From NCBI GenBank assembly GCA_022539475.1, contig VCMS01000279.1:1-64000 (forward strand): DNA of 64,000 bases, in the 5' to 3' direction. Shown in pieces: positions 43,994-55,462 of the stretch; position 1 is the stretch's first letter; each line of letters opens with the position of its first letter. Position numbers and translations under genes: made by a program. Below the pieces are notes generated by a model. That model saw nothing but the letters and a program-made list of their open reading frames with translations, had not been told where the DNA came from and ran no database searches. This stretch comes from Gracilaria domingensis (Eukaryota; Rhodophyta; Florideophyceae; Gracilariales; Gracilariaceae).

Positions 43994-46494
43994 ATGGATT
44001 CCACTGATGATGGAGAGGAGATACATCCTATCGACATGACCGCTCGGCCTCCGGCGTTCCATGCATATACCAGACTTTTCTTGGTTCTTCGCGATGCTTT
44101 GGCAAACAGCGATGGAGGCTCTGATCGGCTACGGGACGTGGGGTTTAGAGGGTTAATAGAGTTCTGCGCCGAGAACTATAAGAGTATTCCGGAGGCAAGG
44201 AAGATGTTTGAGGAGGCCACTAACTCCAAGAACCTGCAGAACTTGACACTGCAACAGCTGCGAAAGAGTGTTGTGAATAACAAACCTGTGGAACAACGAT
44301 ATTTTGTGACGAAGCTTCTTGACAAGAAGGACGGGGATGAGGACCAGAGACTGCGCGATTCTTTCCTTCTCTCTATGGATATGGGTATATACCTACCGGT
44401 GCGATGCCTGGTTGGTTATTTCATGACCAGGAGAAAGCAGGTTCTGAAGACGACAGTGTTCATCCCACCAACAGCTGTGAACCCATTTGAGGTCGTTATA
44501 TACTTATCATACCTCGGCCACATAATGGGAGAGAACGACAACATCAGAATGATGAAGAAGAAACAACCGAAAAAGAAACGAAAAGTGAACCATGCACCAT
44601 CTGTGTACATACACACTTTTACGTCGTTCTCCAAAGACAACTGTGATCGACTGGGATTCGCTATCAGTGAGGTCGTATGGGCATGGAGTTTTTTTGCGGC
44701 TCATCTTGGATACACGAACGTTCAGCACATGGTGAAACCATACATTTACATGAATATGCAAACGTTGAAGTATACAGCGCTAGAGACACGGGAGTCTGGT
44801 TATGCCCCGCCGAGCCAGAGTACTCGATTCAACACACAGGATGTGCCACAGAGCAGTACTAGTGGATCGGTGGAGACCTTGAGTGATGAATGCGATACAA
44901 AACTCCGAATACTCGCTAAGGAATTTTTTACAGACCTCGAAACCATATGCACCCACGATAGCCTCTATAGCTTACAGGCTGATCAGATGAGGAACTGGAT
45001 AGAGTTTTCGGAGATACGGATGGATACTGTATCTGGTTCTGACTCGGGTGAGTTGCCTGCTCGATTTCAGAAGTTTTCGGAGTTGCTATGGAAACCGATA
45101 CAGGATATGCGTCATGCGGCAGGGTTCCATTTCGGCATTCACGCGAAACCTGATATTGAACTGACGAACACCCCTAAGACTTCCGGTAATGCCGAACCTT
45201 CTTCGACCAAGTCTGCCCCACCCCCACCTCGTCGAGAGTATATGAACCTCGTGAGCTCCGATAGTGACGACTTCGAGAAGCCGGTGAATCTTGCGGAGCA
45301 TGAATCTCGGGTTGCCGGTTACAACATCCAAAAGACTGGTATTGAGCCGCTCATGAAGGGGATATCCAGTCTCCTTCGAATGAATATGGACAAGGTGTGG
45401 AAGGGGATGAGAAAGTCACACTTTGTAGCGTACAACTGTGGCATGAAGGACCTGAGGCACACACACGAAACGTTTGTTTTTCAGAGTGAGATTTTATGGC
45501 GTGAGGCACAGCTTGTCCTAACAGACCCTCCTTTTAACACTCGAAGGAAGAGGAACAAACGGAATATTGCTCACGATTTCTTCAGTGAGGATGACATGAT
45601 CCGTACGGCTGACTTAATAAGTTCCGCGCTTCGGTCAGGTTGGCACTTCATTATATTCTGTGCCATGGCACAGTTTCATGTTTGGCACAGGATACTTTCG
45701 GAAACGGCGAGTACGAAAGATGAAGCTGGAAGCAAGGTAAGCCAGAACTCATGCCTTCGTCTAAAGTGGATGGGAATCCACTGGTGTTCATCCGGGATCG
45801 AAGTAATGTTGGAGAGAATCCACGGAAGTTTGGGATACAGCCCGTAACGGAGTACGCCGTTCATGGGGTGAAGCGTGGATTGCGACCATCGGAGGAAGCC
45901 AGTCTTACTCCATTTGAGGAGAACAATTTCATTCCTTCTACGTTCCCGGCTAACAGGAATCTAATTGACCGGGTGCCAAAACCGAGAGCGGGGGAGTGGT
46001 TGACATGGAAGGTAAATGAGCCAGGTAGTTCAGTACCAAGTGGGCAGTACATAAGACCGGAGCAGAAGTCCAGGGAGTTGATGAATGAGTTGATATGTCG
46101 CTCCACAAGACCGGGTGATCATGTCATGGACATGTTCGCGGGAACTTTTTCTACGGGTATGGCGTGCCTATCGCTGACAAAGCATAAGAAGTTCTTGGGG
46201 TGCGAGAAGAATAGGCCATGTTTCAGCCATGCGAAGCACCATATAACGACTCTTATGGCCGAAGTTCTTCTCGGGGGGAAGAATGACATCTTGGTTGAAC
46301 AGGAGGTGGTGGATGCGGCTTCAACGACTTATGAACGGGTTCCACATCGGGACCGAGGTCGGCTTGAATGGGAGGCTCCATTTGGATACCCCCAGTACCA
46401 AGTGATGCCTGCACATATTACTCAGTTCCTAGGAAGATACTGGAAGGACTGGGACTTTGTCCACAAGTGTGGCCAGCATACTGTAGATCGTTGA
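43994..46494 (+). pseudogene. Permuted (beta-type) DNA amino-methyltransferase, one frameshift or intron
   Basis: Transfers a methyl group from AdoMet to an exocyclic amino group of DNA (N6-adenine or N4-cytosine), judged from motif IV LTDPPF (residues 509-514, near 45518-45535) followed in a second frame by motif I DMFAGTFSTGMA (near 46129-46164). The order IV before I is the beta permutation. The N-terminal 480 residues are unlike bacterial enzymes and include PKKKRKV at residues 192-198, a canonical nuclear localisation signal, so this is a eukaryotic gene. Between the motifs the frame changes around 45740-45816: either a one-base shift before PSSKVDGNPLVFIRDR, or an 80-bp GTAAGC...AG intron (45737-45816). 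The TGA at 46492-46494 is followed in the same frame by a SET domain. Confidence 0.8.
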
Positions 46495-46524
46495 GAGGAG
46501 AAGTACCGAGGAGCTCTGAATCTA

Positions 46525-47130
46525 ATGGATATACATATGCTGTTGACTGTTGAAGCCAATCGCTATCGCTTACATGTAGCATCTTCTAAGATTCGACATC
46601 CCCGTGCTGGTATGGGGAGGTTCACGGAACATAAGATATTGGCTGGGGAAACTATCTGTCATTTCTATGGAACTTTGGTATACACGGATCTAACGAACCG
46701 GAAGGAAAGACACTTAACGTATGAAAGTGGCTGTCTCGGAGCAACCCCAGTGCGGTACAAGTTGTTTTCTATGATGGTCACTGTGACTGGTACGGAGTTT
46801 CTGCACCTGAGGAACAGACCAGGACAGGTTCAGGATAGAAAGGAGAGCGAAGTGTACATTGTCCCGGCGCCTTTTTGTATCGGGGGCTACATTAACGACG
46901 CCGGATATCATGTCGGGGATCCCGATTTATCGGAGCCCCGGTCAAACAGGACTCGAAGTGCCAATGTGCAGATGGTGGAAGCGAAGTCCGTGATACAGTT
47001 TAAGTCCGACCTTTCTAACTATGCTCTACTTCGTTGTAGAGCAGTAAGAGATATTGAGAGGGGCGAAGAGTTGTATTTCAACTACGGAGAGCAGTACGCC
47101 TGGGACTGGGCTCTGACATTGGAGCAATAG
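46525..47130 (+). CDS. SET-domain protein (lysine methyltransferase-like)
   Basis: 201 residues, ATG to TAG. N-terminal SET half: GMGRFTEHKILAGETICHFYG, with the G-x-G and G-E-x-I-x-x-Y/F-x-G pattern. C-terminal half: GGYINDAGYH in place of the usual R-x-x-N-H-S, then VRDIERGEELYFNYGEQYAW, the G-E-E-L-x-x-x-Y-G signature. No post-SET cysteine cluster. SET proteins methylate lysines of histones and some other proteins. It starts 30 bp after the methyltransferase stop and in the same frame (10 codons between), so the two may be, or have been, one polypeptide. Confidence 0.82.
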   Translation: MDIHMLLTVEANRYRLHVASSKIRHPRAGMGRFTEHKILAGETICHFYGTLVYTDLTNRKERHLTYESGCLGATPVRYKLFSMMVTVTGTEFLHLRNRPGQVQDRKESEVYIVPAPFCIGGYINDAGYHVGDPDLSEPRSNRTRSANVQMVEAKSVIQFKSDLSNYALLRCRAVRDIERGEELYFNYGEQYAWDWALTLEQ

Positions 47131-47375
47131 ATGAGTTTAGTACCGAATAGAAAGTAAGTATGCTTGTGAATGTTGCAGCTGCCTGCAATACGCATTGTAC
47201 ATGTACACTGGAGCTCTTCATATATTTGTAACGGCGATATTTGCGACCCATTGGGCACCTCAAATTCCTAAAAAGCAGGAACTGTGGAGTCTCCCGGAAT
47301 ATCTAAGCCATGCACCCCCCCCACCCCCTCCCCCCCACAACAATTTCGTTTCATTACCCCGTTTATCTCCACAAC

Positions 47376-49772
47376 ATGGGTAAAACGCCGAGAAAGCGAA
47401 ATAGTACGCAGCGGAACAAGAGTGGACAGAAGAAGAGAAGAGCATCGGATGATACGAATCAGGCTACAAGCACCGCACTTCCTAAATGGAAGTCGTCCTC
47501 GACGAAGGAGAGAGTCAGTGGGCGTCCTTCTACCGTACTCTCTCGCCCATCTCGCAGCGGAGCGTCTTCCGGGATTGCGTCAAGAATTCGTGGATCAGCG
47601 AACGATGTCATGCCGTCAACTGCCGATAATGCAAATCGTGCATCTGTCTCTGCTCCTCAAGAAGATGAGGTAGCTCGGCCCAGCGGGTCAAGACAGGAGG
47701 GCATGACAACTGGAACTGAAGAGGTTCGTATGACACCAAAACCTTCATGTCCCCGGCCGATATCGAAGACCGGAGCTACTGGGGCGCGGGTTACGCCGCT
47801 CAGTGGATCTGGACAACAACGGACAATGACGAGAAGTCGTGAGAGCCCTAGTATATAAAGATCGTCACGTCCCTCCCTGTCTTCTAGAACTGGGGCCGCT
47901 ATGAATCGTATTATGCCTCGCCATGGGTCCGGACAAGGGAGAAAGACAATAAGAAATCGAGAGACAACTGATAGACGAGTTACTCCTCGACCTTCCCCTC
48001 TTTCCAGAACGGGGAGCGTTGCAGCTCGTGCGAGGCCCAATTCTTCTGATATACGATGCCATGGAGGAGGACGGACACGGGGGTTGGAGCTCGGAGCCGT
48101 GCCAAGGGTGGACACAGAACGCCTGCAACCTCTCGTGTCTAAGGGTATGGCACATGAGGATAGTTCCGATAACGAAATAACACCGAATCCTGCGGCATTA
48201 CCGGGGCCTTTCGCCGAAGAGGCTAGGGAAGTACCGGAAGATATCCACACTGGTGTGAATTCAACCTCTATGAACAGACTTGATCTTTTAAAGGAACTGA
48301 ATTGCTTGAAAGAAAAGGTTAAGACGCTACAAGAGGACTTGGTGGTTCGGGGTATTCTAGTGACGGTCGCCCAAGAGCAGAGTACGGCTTTGAAAAAGAG
48401 GCTTGAAGAGAAGGATCTAGTCATTGAAGGGCTAAGGGGGGCACTGAAACAGGAGGGAGATAGGAGTACACGTGCTGGTGAACCTGGACAGACAGGTCGA
48501 AAGAAACATAAAATTAAGGTGTGCGATGAGTTTCGAGGGGTTGGTCGAGCAGTGTATCACAACATGCTGACGTGGGCAAGAAGAGAAACAAGTGAACTAT
48601 GGCTCGAAGGTGAGTCGCTCACCCGAAATTGGGGTAACCGTGCCGAGAAGGTGGAAGACGCAACTGAGAGTGGGGAAGGGCTTACTGAGCCGGAGGAAGG
48701 TGGTTCATACATGGTTCCTAAAAACCCCGTGGAGCTCTTGGGCAGTTTTGGCATGTTCACACCGTCGGTAGAGGGGGGGCCAGATGCTTTGCTGAAGAAA
48801 ATGGTTGAAAGCGAGTTGAAGGAGTTGAGCTGGGAAGGTATTAGAAAAGCATCTCTTACCGACAGGTGTATACTGGAACTTTGTGCAGATATGTGCCTTA
48901 GGCAGAGAATGCGGCAGACCATGAATGACTTCGTGGTTGTTCGTAAGAGAAATACGAGGGATAAACTATTTCTGCTCCTGGTGTACGATCTGATTTGGAG
49001 AAGAACAAAGCTGGTAGAAGAGAATGCTGACGAACTCACAATGCAGTTTAAGGAAGCGCAGGAGAACATACTGCGTCTTGACGAAAATGGTGTACCGAAC
49101 ACTTCATGGTGGAGAAAAGCCCCATTTGTTCGTCTAAAGTACTCCAATGCGGACAATGTCGAGAATATGCGGACGGAAGATCAAGACTTGTTCTTCCGAA
49201 ACCGTGTCGGGGTATAAGTACTGAAGGAGTTTATTGGGTATGATGTGGAAGACAAGGATACGGGCATCTTTTTAGAAGGCACAATACTGTTGCTCGCACG
49301 TTTGGACGCTTGGGTGTTGACGGTTGTGAGCCTTCTAAGTACGGATGTGTCAAGGGGTGGCCAGAGACAGAAACTGTTTAAAAAGAAGTTTGCCCAACTG
49401 CTACCTCTGTGTTTAAAGAATCTTCTGGGGGATGTTAGGCAACGTGTCTTGAGGACCAATTCCAGCCAGTTTCATAATTTTGGAACGAAAACGGAAGATT
49501 GGACTAAGGTTCTTGGTAATGACATGAGAGAGGCTACATTTGGATATCAAATGCCGTCGAACGGAAGACTTTACCTCACTGTGAAAGAACAATTTGCTAT
49601 TGACAGTGTGAGCCGAAGATTGGGGTCTATTAGCGATTGTTTCGTTGGTGAATGCGCGGAAGGGGATATGGATTTCAAAGAAATGGACATGAACGATTTC
49701 GGAAGTAGCACAGGATCACAAGAAAAGGCACCACAAGGGGAACATGTAGAGGATAGAGCCTTTAATGTTTAA
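47376..49772 (+). pseudogene. Large coiled-coil protein with two in-frame TAA codons
   Basis: Starts MGKTPRKRNSTQRNKSG at 47376. A single frame runs about 800 codons to TAA at 49770, interrupted only by TAA at 47856-47858 and 49215-49217. In order: basic Ser/Arg/Pro-rich N-terminus, a coiled coil (LDLLKELNCLKEKVKTLQED), a basic GRKKHKIKVCDEF motif, then a folded-looking helical C-terminal region (RAVYHNMLTWARRETSELW, LTDRCILELCADMCLRQRM, DKLFLLLVYDLIWRRTKLV). Third plus-strand gene of the cassette. Its stop overlaps the stop of the minus-strand Plavaka transposase by 4 bp. No family recognised; a DNA-binding or scaffold role is conceivable. Confidence 0.6.
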
Positions 49773-52700
49773 GGCTGTACAAGATCAACGTGCTCAGTTG
49801 GTCCTTCATCTGAATCATGATAGAATCGATTGATGTAGAATCGGTGTTGAAACCATTGAAGTGGAGGACAAAAAGGTGGAGCAGGGTAGTTTGATCGAAC
49901 AACATGGACAGTTCCCTGTAGTGCAGAAGCCGGAACCATCCCGTACCAAGGAGTTAACTCTACGATAGTCTCCGCTTTGGAATGACGAGGGAACGGAAGA
50001 GTGTGGTTCTTTTCATCGTTTGTAGCCCACCGTAAAGATATGCATTTCAATATGTGGTCGATGTTTGTTGCGGGGGGTAAAACCTCGAAATACCGGACGA
50101 ATGCCAGCTCTGGTGCGGTAAGTGCAGAATCAAGGAGAGATATTCGAATCAGAGCGACTACCTGGGCAACCCAAGTCTCTGAATCTTCTCCGCTTACCAA
50201 TACAGTGGAAAACTTTGGCTTTCTACTGGGACCAAATGCTGGAGAAGCGAAGACACGTTGGATGATGGGGTATTTGGGTCTTCTCAGCTTAAGTGCCTTA
50301 GAAGACGAATCGAAGTGTTCAAGAGTCGGAACGAAACCGCCTTTCACGAGAGCCGAATTCACCAGAGTTATCCTTGTCTTTTCTGGGAAGTATGTAATAG
50401 AGTGCTCATCCAGTGTTTCTTTCACGAGACTGAGGAAAGGAGGAAGGGCCTGTTCACAAATTTGGTCAAGAATCGACCTTGTGTCCGTACTTGAGAACAT
50501 CTCTCTAACAGCAGTCCATGTTTTTGAACTGGACATACTTGAAACACAATGTTGAAGAGCTCGTAAAGTGAAAGAACGCCCTCTCATTGCAAACCGAGGA
50601 AGCTGTGTGGAAGTTCCTGGTAAACCTGGATTACGCTGGTAAGGAGTATTGCCATTCCATTGCATTCTAACATGTCCGTGCTCAATGGAGAGAATAGTCT
50701 CGTCCACAGCCGTTGCTATTCTTCTGGACGTCTTTTTGTAGTGTCTCTTAAATAGCAGGTGTGCATGTTCGTATATGCCTGCGTCGTAGTAGTTGATACT
50801 TCCCAGAAGGCGAATATCGTCCACGAGATGATCGAGAAGATGAAACTTCAGAGTTCCCAGTCTGGACGGATGAAAATCCGCCAGAGTCTTTGTTGCGGAA
50901 CGCTTGAAGGCTTCAATCTCCGAATTAAGACACAGGAGAGAGCTTTCAGTCCAATACGGGTCACGATTGTATCTGAATAAGGTCGAAAGCAAGTCCGAGT
51001 ACTGAGAGAAAACGGTTATGATTGGGGCAACGTCCTGTTCTCCACAGCATATGTCAAAGAATGCTCCTATGAAGGGGAAGACCATGTCAAGTGCTTTGTA
51101 GTTTTTGGCCTCCAGCATTCCACGGAGACCGTCTTTCGTGAAGATACCATTCAAAGATTTGCCTTTCTCTTGCGTGGAGAAATCGATATGTAAACCTTTG
51201 GCAGGAGAATCGCGTTCTATGGCAGCTAGAATTGCGTTTGCATGGTTGAGGAGTTGGGTGCGTATCGTTCGAAATGAACGCGATGCAGATGTTCCTATTG
51301 TAGTGCACAGGGTGTCTGACTGCATTCTCTCGATTTTGGGCGTTTTTATCAGCTTCGAGATGCCGAGATGCAAGTTGTGTAATGGTTCGAATGAGAACAG
51401 ACTGTATGGAGACAATCCCGGGATCATTCCAAGGCTTACGGAAGTTTCGACGAACGAAGGAATGAGAGATATGGAATTTGAACGCATCAGAGTATCCGCT
51501 TGAGATCTCCTCTCCCTCGCACGACGTGGACGTCTTTCCGCCTCGCCTTTTATGCATGTTGCAAGATAGCTGTGTATGTCTTTCGGATGCTTTTCGTGTG
51601 CTTTTGAGAACGTCCGTTGAATGAGGTGGGAATAGGACTGCATAAAGATGAGCGAGAGGCTTCGCATCTATGACACGGGCTTTCCGTTCTGGTCCCATGA
51701 AGAATGGACAGGATTCCTTAGCCTCAGGAATATCCGCACAATAACTTGCAAGCAGAGGATGGCACACTCGACTTAGTTTGTCTTCGCCGATGAACTGAAA
51801 ACCTTTCTGCGTGAGATTTAGAATGGGCTCCAGGACTTGACGAAGAGATTCTTGAAGGATTTGCATCCTGGACTCGCGTAGAGACTTGCTAGAAACGAAT
51901 GGCATTGCGTCTGCTTCAGATGCGGAAGCCTCGATCAGTGTGGTAGGGAAGTATGCCACTACTGTGAGGTCATCACGGATACACTTACGGCGAAGCTCGT
52001 CGGAGAAGTTGAGAAATATGAGGTGAAGAGGATAGGCGGTAACCGATGTTTGCTTTAGAGTTGTTGAAGACTTATCGGTGTATACCTGCAGAAGACCTAC
52101 GAAAGATTCACTGTAACTTATTTCTTGGGAGTACCACACTATTCTACTATCCAAAGAGCCCATGACCATTTCCTTAAGTTTTGAGGTGGCGTCTCTTGCG
52201 AGAGAGCCGGACATGGGGTGAGATATTTTCGTGGAGTGGGTCTGAGGTATAGGGTGGAAGAATGTGTTTTCGTTGTTAGCCAACTGGAGCTGTTTCACAA
52301 GTGTCTGAACGGGGTCTCTCGTGTAGAGGGTGGCGCTGAACTTACATCCTTCTGGCGAGACAGTTCTTCGATTGAAACCGTCCTTTGAGGCGTATCGTTC
52401 GAAAATGGCGTTCTTCAGTTCTGTACAGCGCTTGAAACTTGTTATGGTCTCGTTGAATCGCTTTTGCGAGAATCGAGAGTCCCGAAGTACCCCAATTAGC
52501 TCGTCTGCCTCACAATGACCAAGGTTGGAAGCTACTGAAGCCAGACAAACCGTGAGATAATCCATATGCAAATCTCCGAGGGCCTCCTCAGAAGGCACTG
52601 GGCGGGAACTGCTTCCGTGTTCTCGCTCTAATGACGCGGGACCCGGGGAAGGAGAAACAGAATGCGAAGTGTCCGGAATGGGAGGGGCGCACGGAGTGGG

Positions 52701-52946
52701 GTCGACGATGTCCTCGGACACCGGAGGCTCGGGAAGGCGACAAGGGGCAGTGACCGTTTCGGAAGATGCAGTCGCTGGCGAGGAAAGCTTGAGACGCTTG
52801 CTTCTCCGAATGGGCCGCCTATTGTCGTCTTCCAGCCCTGCTTTCAGACGAAACGGGCAGTGGTTGACATGCTGTTGAAGAGATAAGACTCCTCGACGAG
52901 TAACGAAGGGGCACCCACGCCTCTTATGTGTACAGTAGTAGACCAT
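49769..52946 (-). pseudogene. Plavaka-type (CMC superfamily) transposase, one frame change
   Basis: The start is placed at MVYYCTHKRRGCPFVTRRG (52946), a C2H2-like zinc finger (C..C, H, C). A disordered basic linker follows, then blocks characteristic of Plavaka transposases: SFVGLLQVYTDKSSTTL, TAYPLHLIFLNFSDELRRK, VVAYFPTTLIEA, QVLEPILNL, CHPLLASYCADIPEAKESCP. The frame changes between 51667 and 51500, by shift or intron, and continues LFSFEPLHNLHLGISKLIK, then LGTLKFHLLDHLVDDIRLLG and YEHAHLLFKRHYKKTSRRIA, ending at 49769. Cut-and-paste transposition in the nucleus. Convergent with the coiled-coil gene, stop codons overlapping. Confidence 0.78.
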
Positions 52947-53315
52947 GGGAAGAAGAAATGAACGAGAAACGACGACAAAGACTGCAAGGGAAGGTCGTCC
53001 GAAGGGAGAAGGAGGTCGAGCGACAGTCAAGATCGACGTCATGCTAAGAACGGAGAATATATTTTGAGTTTAAATCACGTGCTTTCATTCAAAAAGGAAC
53101 GTAGGTACACGTCGACCTCAACACAAGGGTGTACTTCTCGTGCTATCTACTACTGGTTATAAACCTGCGGTTTTGCAACGTTGTACGCTGTACACCTGTC
53201 CAATCTCGCACAGAAAAATAAATCTCTTCCCTCCGCCGCCGCAGCCGCGCCTCCAACGTCCGACCTTCCGTTACCGTCGTGATCCGTGCCATCCACATCC
53301 TCGCGTTATACTCCG

Positions 53316-53390
53316 CTCCGTCCTTCTTTTTTCCTCCCTCTACTTTATGGAGGCTCCTTAAAGTAGAGGGCGAAAAAAAGTAGGACGGAG
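53316..53390. repeat. Hairpin 1, 32-bp arms
   Basis: CTCCGTCCTTCTTTTTT... at 53316-53347 and its complement at 53359-53390, 3 mismatches, 11-nt loop. Lies about 370 bp upstream of the Plavaka gene start. Confidence 0.85.
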
Positions 53391-53643
53391 TCATCCGTAT
53401 CTCACGGATGTATTCCGTGCAGTCTATTCGTACGTTCTTCCATATCCTTCCACGTATCTTTGCTCTAAACTAACCAATCCTCACCGCGTTTCTTCGCGCT
53501 CTGCGACATGTAAACGGCAGGAAATAAGCTAATCACCTCCAACTTCTTCTATTTGTTCAAGATATAGAACGAGTTGAATGGTGAAAACGGGAACCCGGTA
53601 GCCCAAAGCGACGACTGTAAGTACGCGAACAATGGTTCATTTC

Positions 53644-53728
53644 GTTGCGCCATAGGCTCTAGCTTCGCCTCTTGCGCTACTTTTCAAAAGTAGCGCAAGA
53701 CGCGAGAAGCTAGAGCCTATTGCGCAAC
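53644..53728. repeat. Hairpin 2, ~41-bp arms
   Basis: GTTGCGCCATAGGCTCTAGC... at 53644-53684 and its complement at 53686-53728, with a 2-nt indel and almost no loop. Could be a foldback or MITE. Confidence 0.88.
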
Positions 53729-53760
53729 AAACCAAGTTGGTTTCTTGGCGATCTTGGATC

Positions 53761-54477
53761 TCTGAGTGTTCGGGATAGGCGATTCTGGTACTTGGTTGGG
53801 ACACAGGCTGCTCTTCCGTTTATCGCATCTTGCGGTATGTTTACTGCATGGGCATTCTTGGTGTCCTTGCTTGTGAGTTCTCGCTTCGACACCTTTCGCG
53901 TTTTACGATGATCGTAGGCTGGTAATCTGACCGATCCCTTTCCTTCTTCTTCTTCCTTTTGCGAGATACTAGGTCCCTCGAATTTTCTAGCGCAACGTTT
54001 CCGTTTTGCTTTATCAATTGTACGTTCCATCGCATTTCAAATGGATCCAACGGAGCATTGACTAACTTATGGATACTTTCTGCTTGCGTATGCAGGTAAA
54101 CGACCAATTTCATTTCGTCTCTCAAGATCGATGTCTGACTGTTCGGGATAGGCGATTCTGGTGCTTGGTTGGGACATAGGCTGCTCTCTCGTTTATCGCA
54201 TCTTGGGGTATTTTTGCTGCATGGGCATTCTCAGTGTCGTTGCTTGTGAGTTCTCGCTTCGACACCTTTCGCGTTTTACGATGATGGTGGGCTGGAAATC
54301 TAACCGATCCCTTTCCTTCTTCTTCTTTCTTTTGCGAGTTACTAGGTCCCTCGACTTTTCTAGCGTAACGTTTCTGGTTGGTTTTATCAATGGTAGGTTC
54401 CATCGCATTTCAAATGTATCCAACGGATCATTGACTAACTTATAGATACTTTCTGCTTGCGTATACAGGTAAATGAC
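53761..54477. repeat. Tandem duplication, ~373-bp period, two copies
   Basis: Copy 1 about 53761-54104, copy 2 about 54134-54477. They share GTTCGGGATAGGCGATTCTGG, the TTGTGAGTTCTCGCTTCGAC core and the GCTTGCGTATRCAGGTAAA end; about 10 percent diverged. Both copies keep similar minus-strand open frames (MERTIDK... / MEPTIDK...), but composition and shared decay give little support for a gene. Confidence 0.85.
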
Positions 54478-54514
54478 TTTTGATGCGTACGTAGCTCACG
54501 AGTTGCAGGTGCAG

Positions 54515-54566
54515 GTTCCTCAAGTAGGGAACCATGCATCTGGGCATGGTTCCCTACATGAGGAAC
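54515..54566. repeat. Hairpin 3, 23-bp arms
   Basis: GTTCCTCAAGTAGGGAACC... at 54515-54537 and its complement at 54544-54566, 1 mismatch, 6-nt loop. A smaller stem, GAGGATGAG / CTCATCCTC, follows at 54573-54599. Confidence 0.85.
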
Positions 54567-54599
54567 GGAGAGGATGAGCCGCTTCGCGCCTCATCCTCT

Positions 54600-55075
54600 T
54601 GCAGTGCGTATTTGTTCTACCGGTACCGCACTTTGGTGCAGGTGCCCTCTGCGGCATCTGCCGCAGATTGCGCCTACACCCGCTTCATCATGGGGAAATG
54701 GTACATGTAATATAGCGAAGTAGTGGTTAGCAAAAGCGGTCGATAGAAGAATAGATACGAATAAAACGGTATGATTTCATAATGGGCATCATCTGTACTA
54801 GCACTAGTATTCCATGCGTTGCAGGGTATCATTCCGCAGAAGGTATCGTGTAATGTGCACCTGAATGGAAACTGAAGCTAGACTTCGCGAAATACCGTTC
54901 AGGTAGCCCTCGACTAAAGAAATAGCACGAGTGGAAAACCCACCAGTATTTACTGCACAGCGATTCTGGACGACCCAAGCAATTATCTTCAAACTTTGAA
55001 ATAATTGATCTCGATATTTTTTCAAAAAATTTACTGGACGACCCTTGCCAATTTCTGGACGACCCTCGTCAAAAA
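54600..55075. other. Non-coding, with CTGGACGACCC motif three times
   Basis: No gene seen. CTGGACGACCC occurs near 54967, 55032 and 55057. Confidence 0.5.
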
Positions 55076-55441
55076 CTAGCATCTGCAAGAGACAGACGAA
55101 ACGGTAAGTCCTTTACACAGTTTCCTTATCTTTTCATCCTCCGCACATAGTTCTTTGAGTGCCACAAGACGATGAGCCACATCTATGAGGATACACGGAA
55201 CTTTCACGCGATTGCCCTCCACCATCTCCTTCTCGGACTTACCCGTGATCAAAATAGCAACAATCATCGTTCCAAGGGCCTGGAGAAACCGTTTCCTTCG
55301 AATCTCCGCCTTCAGAGCTTAAACATGCTCCCGAACTGTCCCTCTCACAGTTGCGTCCGGGATTTCGATTAGGTCGATGTCGACCTTCACGGACTCGTAC
55401 TCATAATGGTCCAGGGTGAACTTGAGCGACGCCAGACTCAT
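55076..55441 (-). pseudogene. Hypothetical protein, one internal TAA
   Basis: ATG at 55441 (MSLASLKFTLDHYEYESVKV), then after 40 codons a TAA, and the same frame continues ALKAEIRRKRFLQALGTMIV to a stop at 55076. About 120 codons. It begins 7 codons after the TAA of the upstream gene (55463) in the same frame, so both may once have been one reading frame. No family recognised. Confidence 0.4.
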
Positions 55442-55462
55442 ATTTACGTCATCCGAAGGTAA

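Noticed and set aside
43994-46494. Bacterial contamination as the source of the DNA methyltransferase
   Set aside because: The N-terminal half has a PKKKRKV nuclear signal and no bacterial-like architecture, the gene is embedded among eukaryotic transposons, and a divergent relic lies 12 kb away.
47300-47345. Poly-C tract as a regulatory element
   Set aside because: A simple C-rich run next to the coiled-coil gene start; nothing beyond low complexity supports a function.
53710-54423. Minus-strand genes in the tandem duplication (MERTIDK / MEPTIDK frames)
   Set aside because: The frames overlap competing frames, follow from the duplication itself and show no conserved-domain character.
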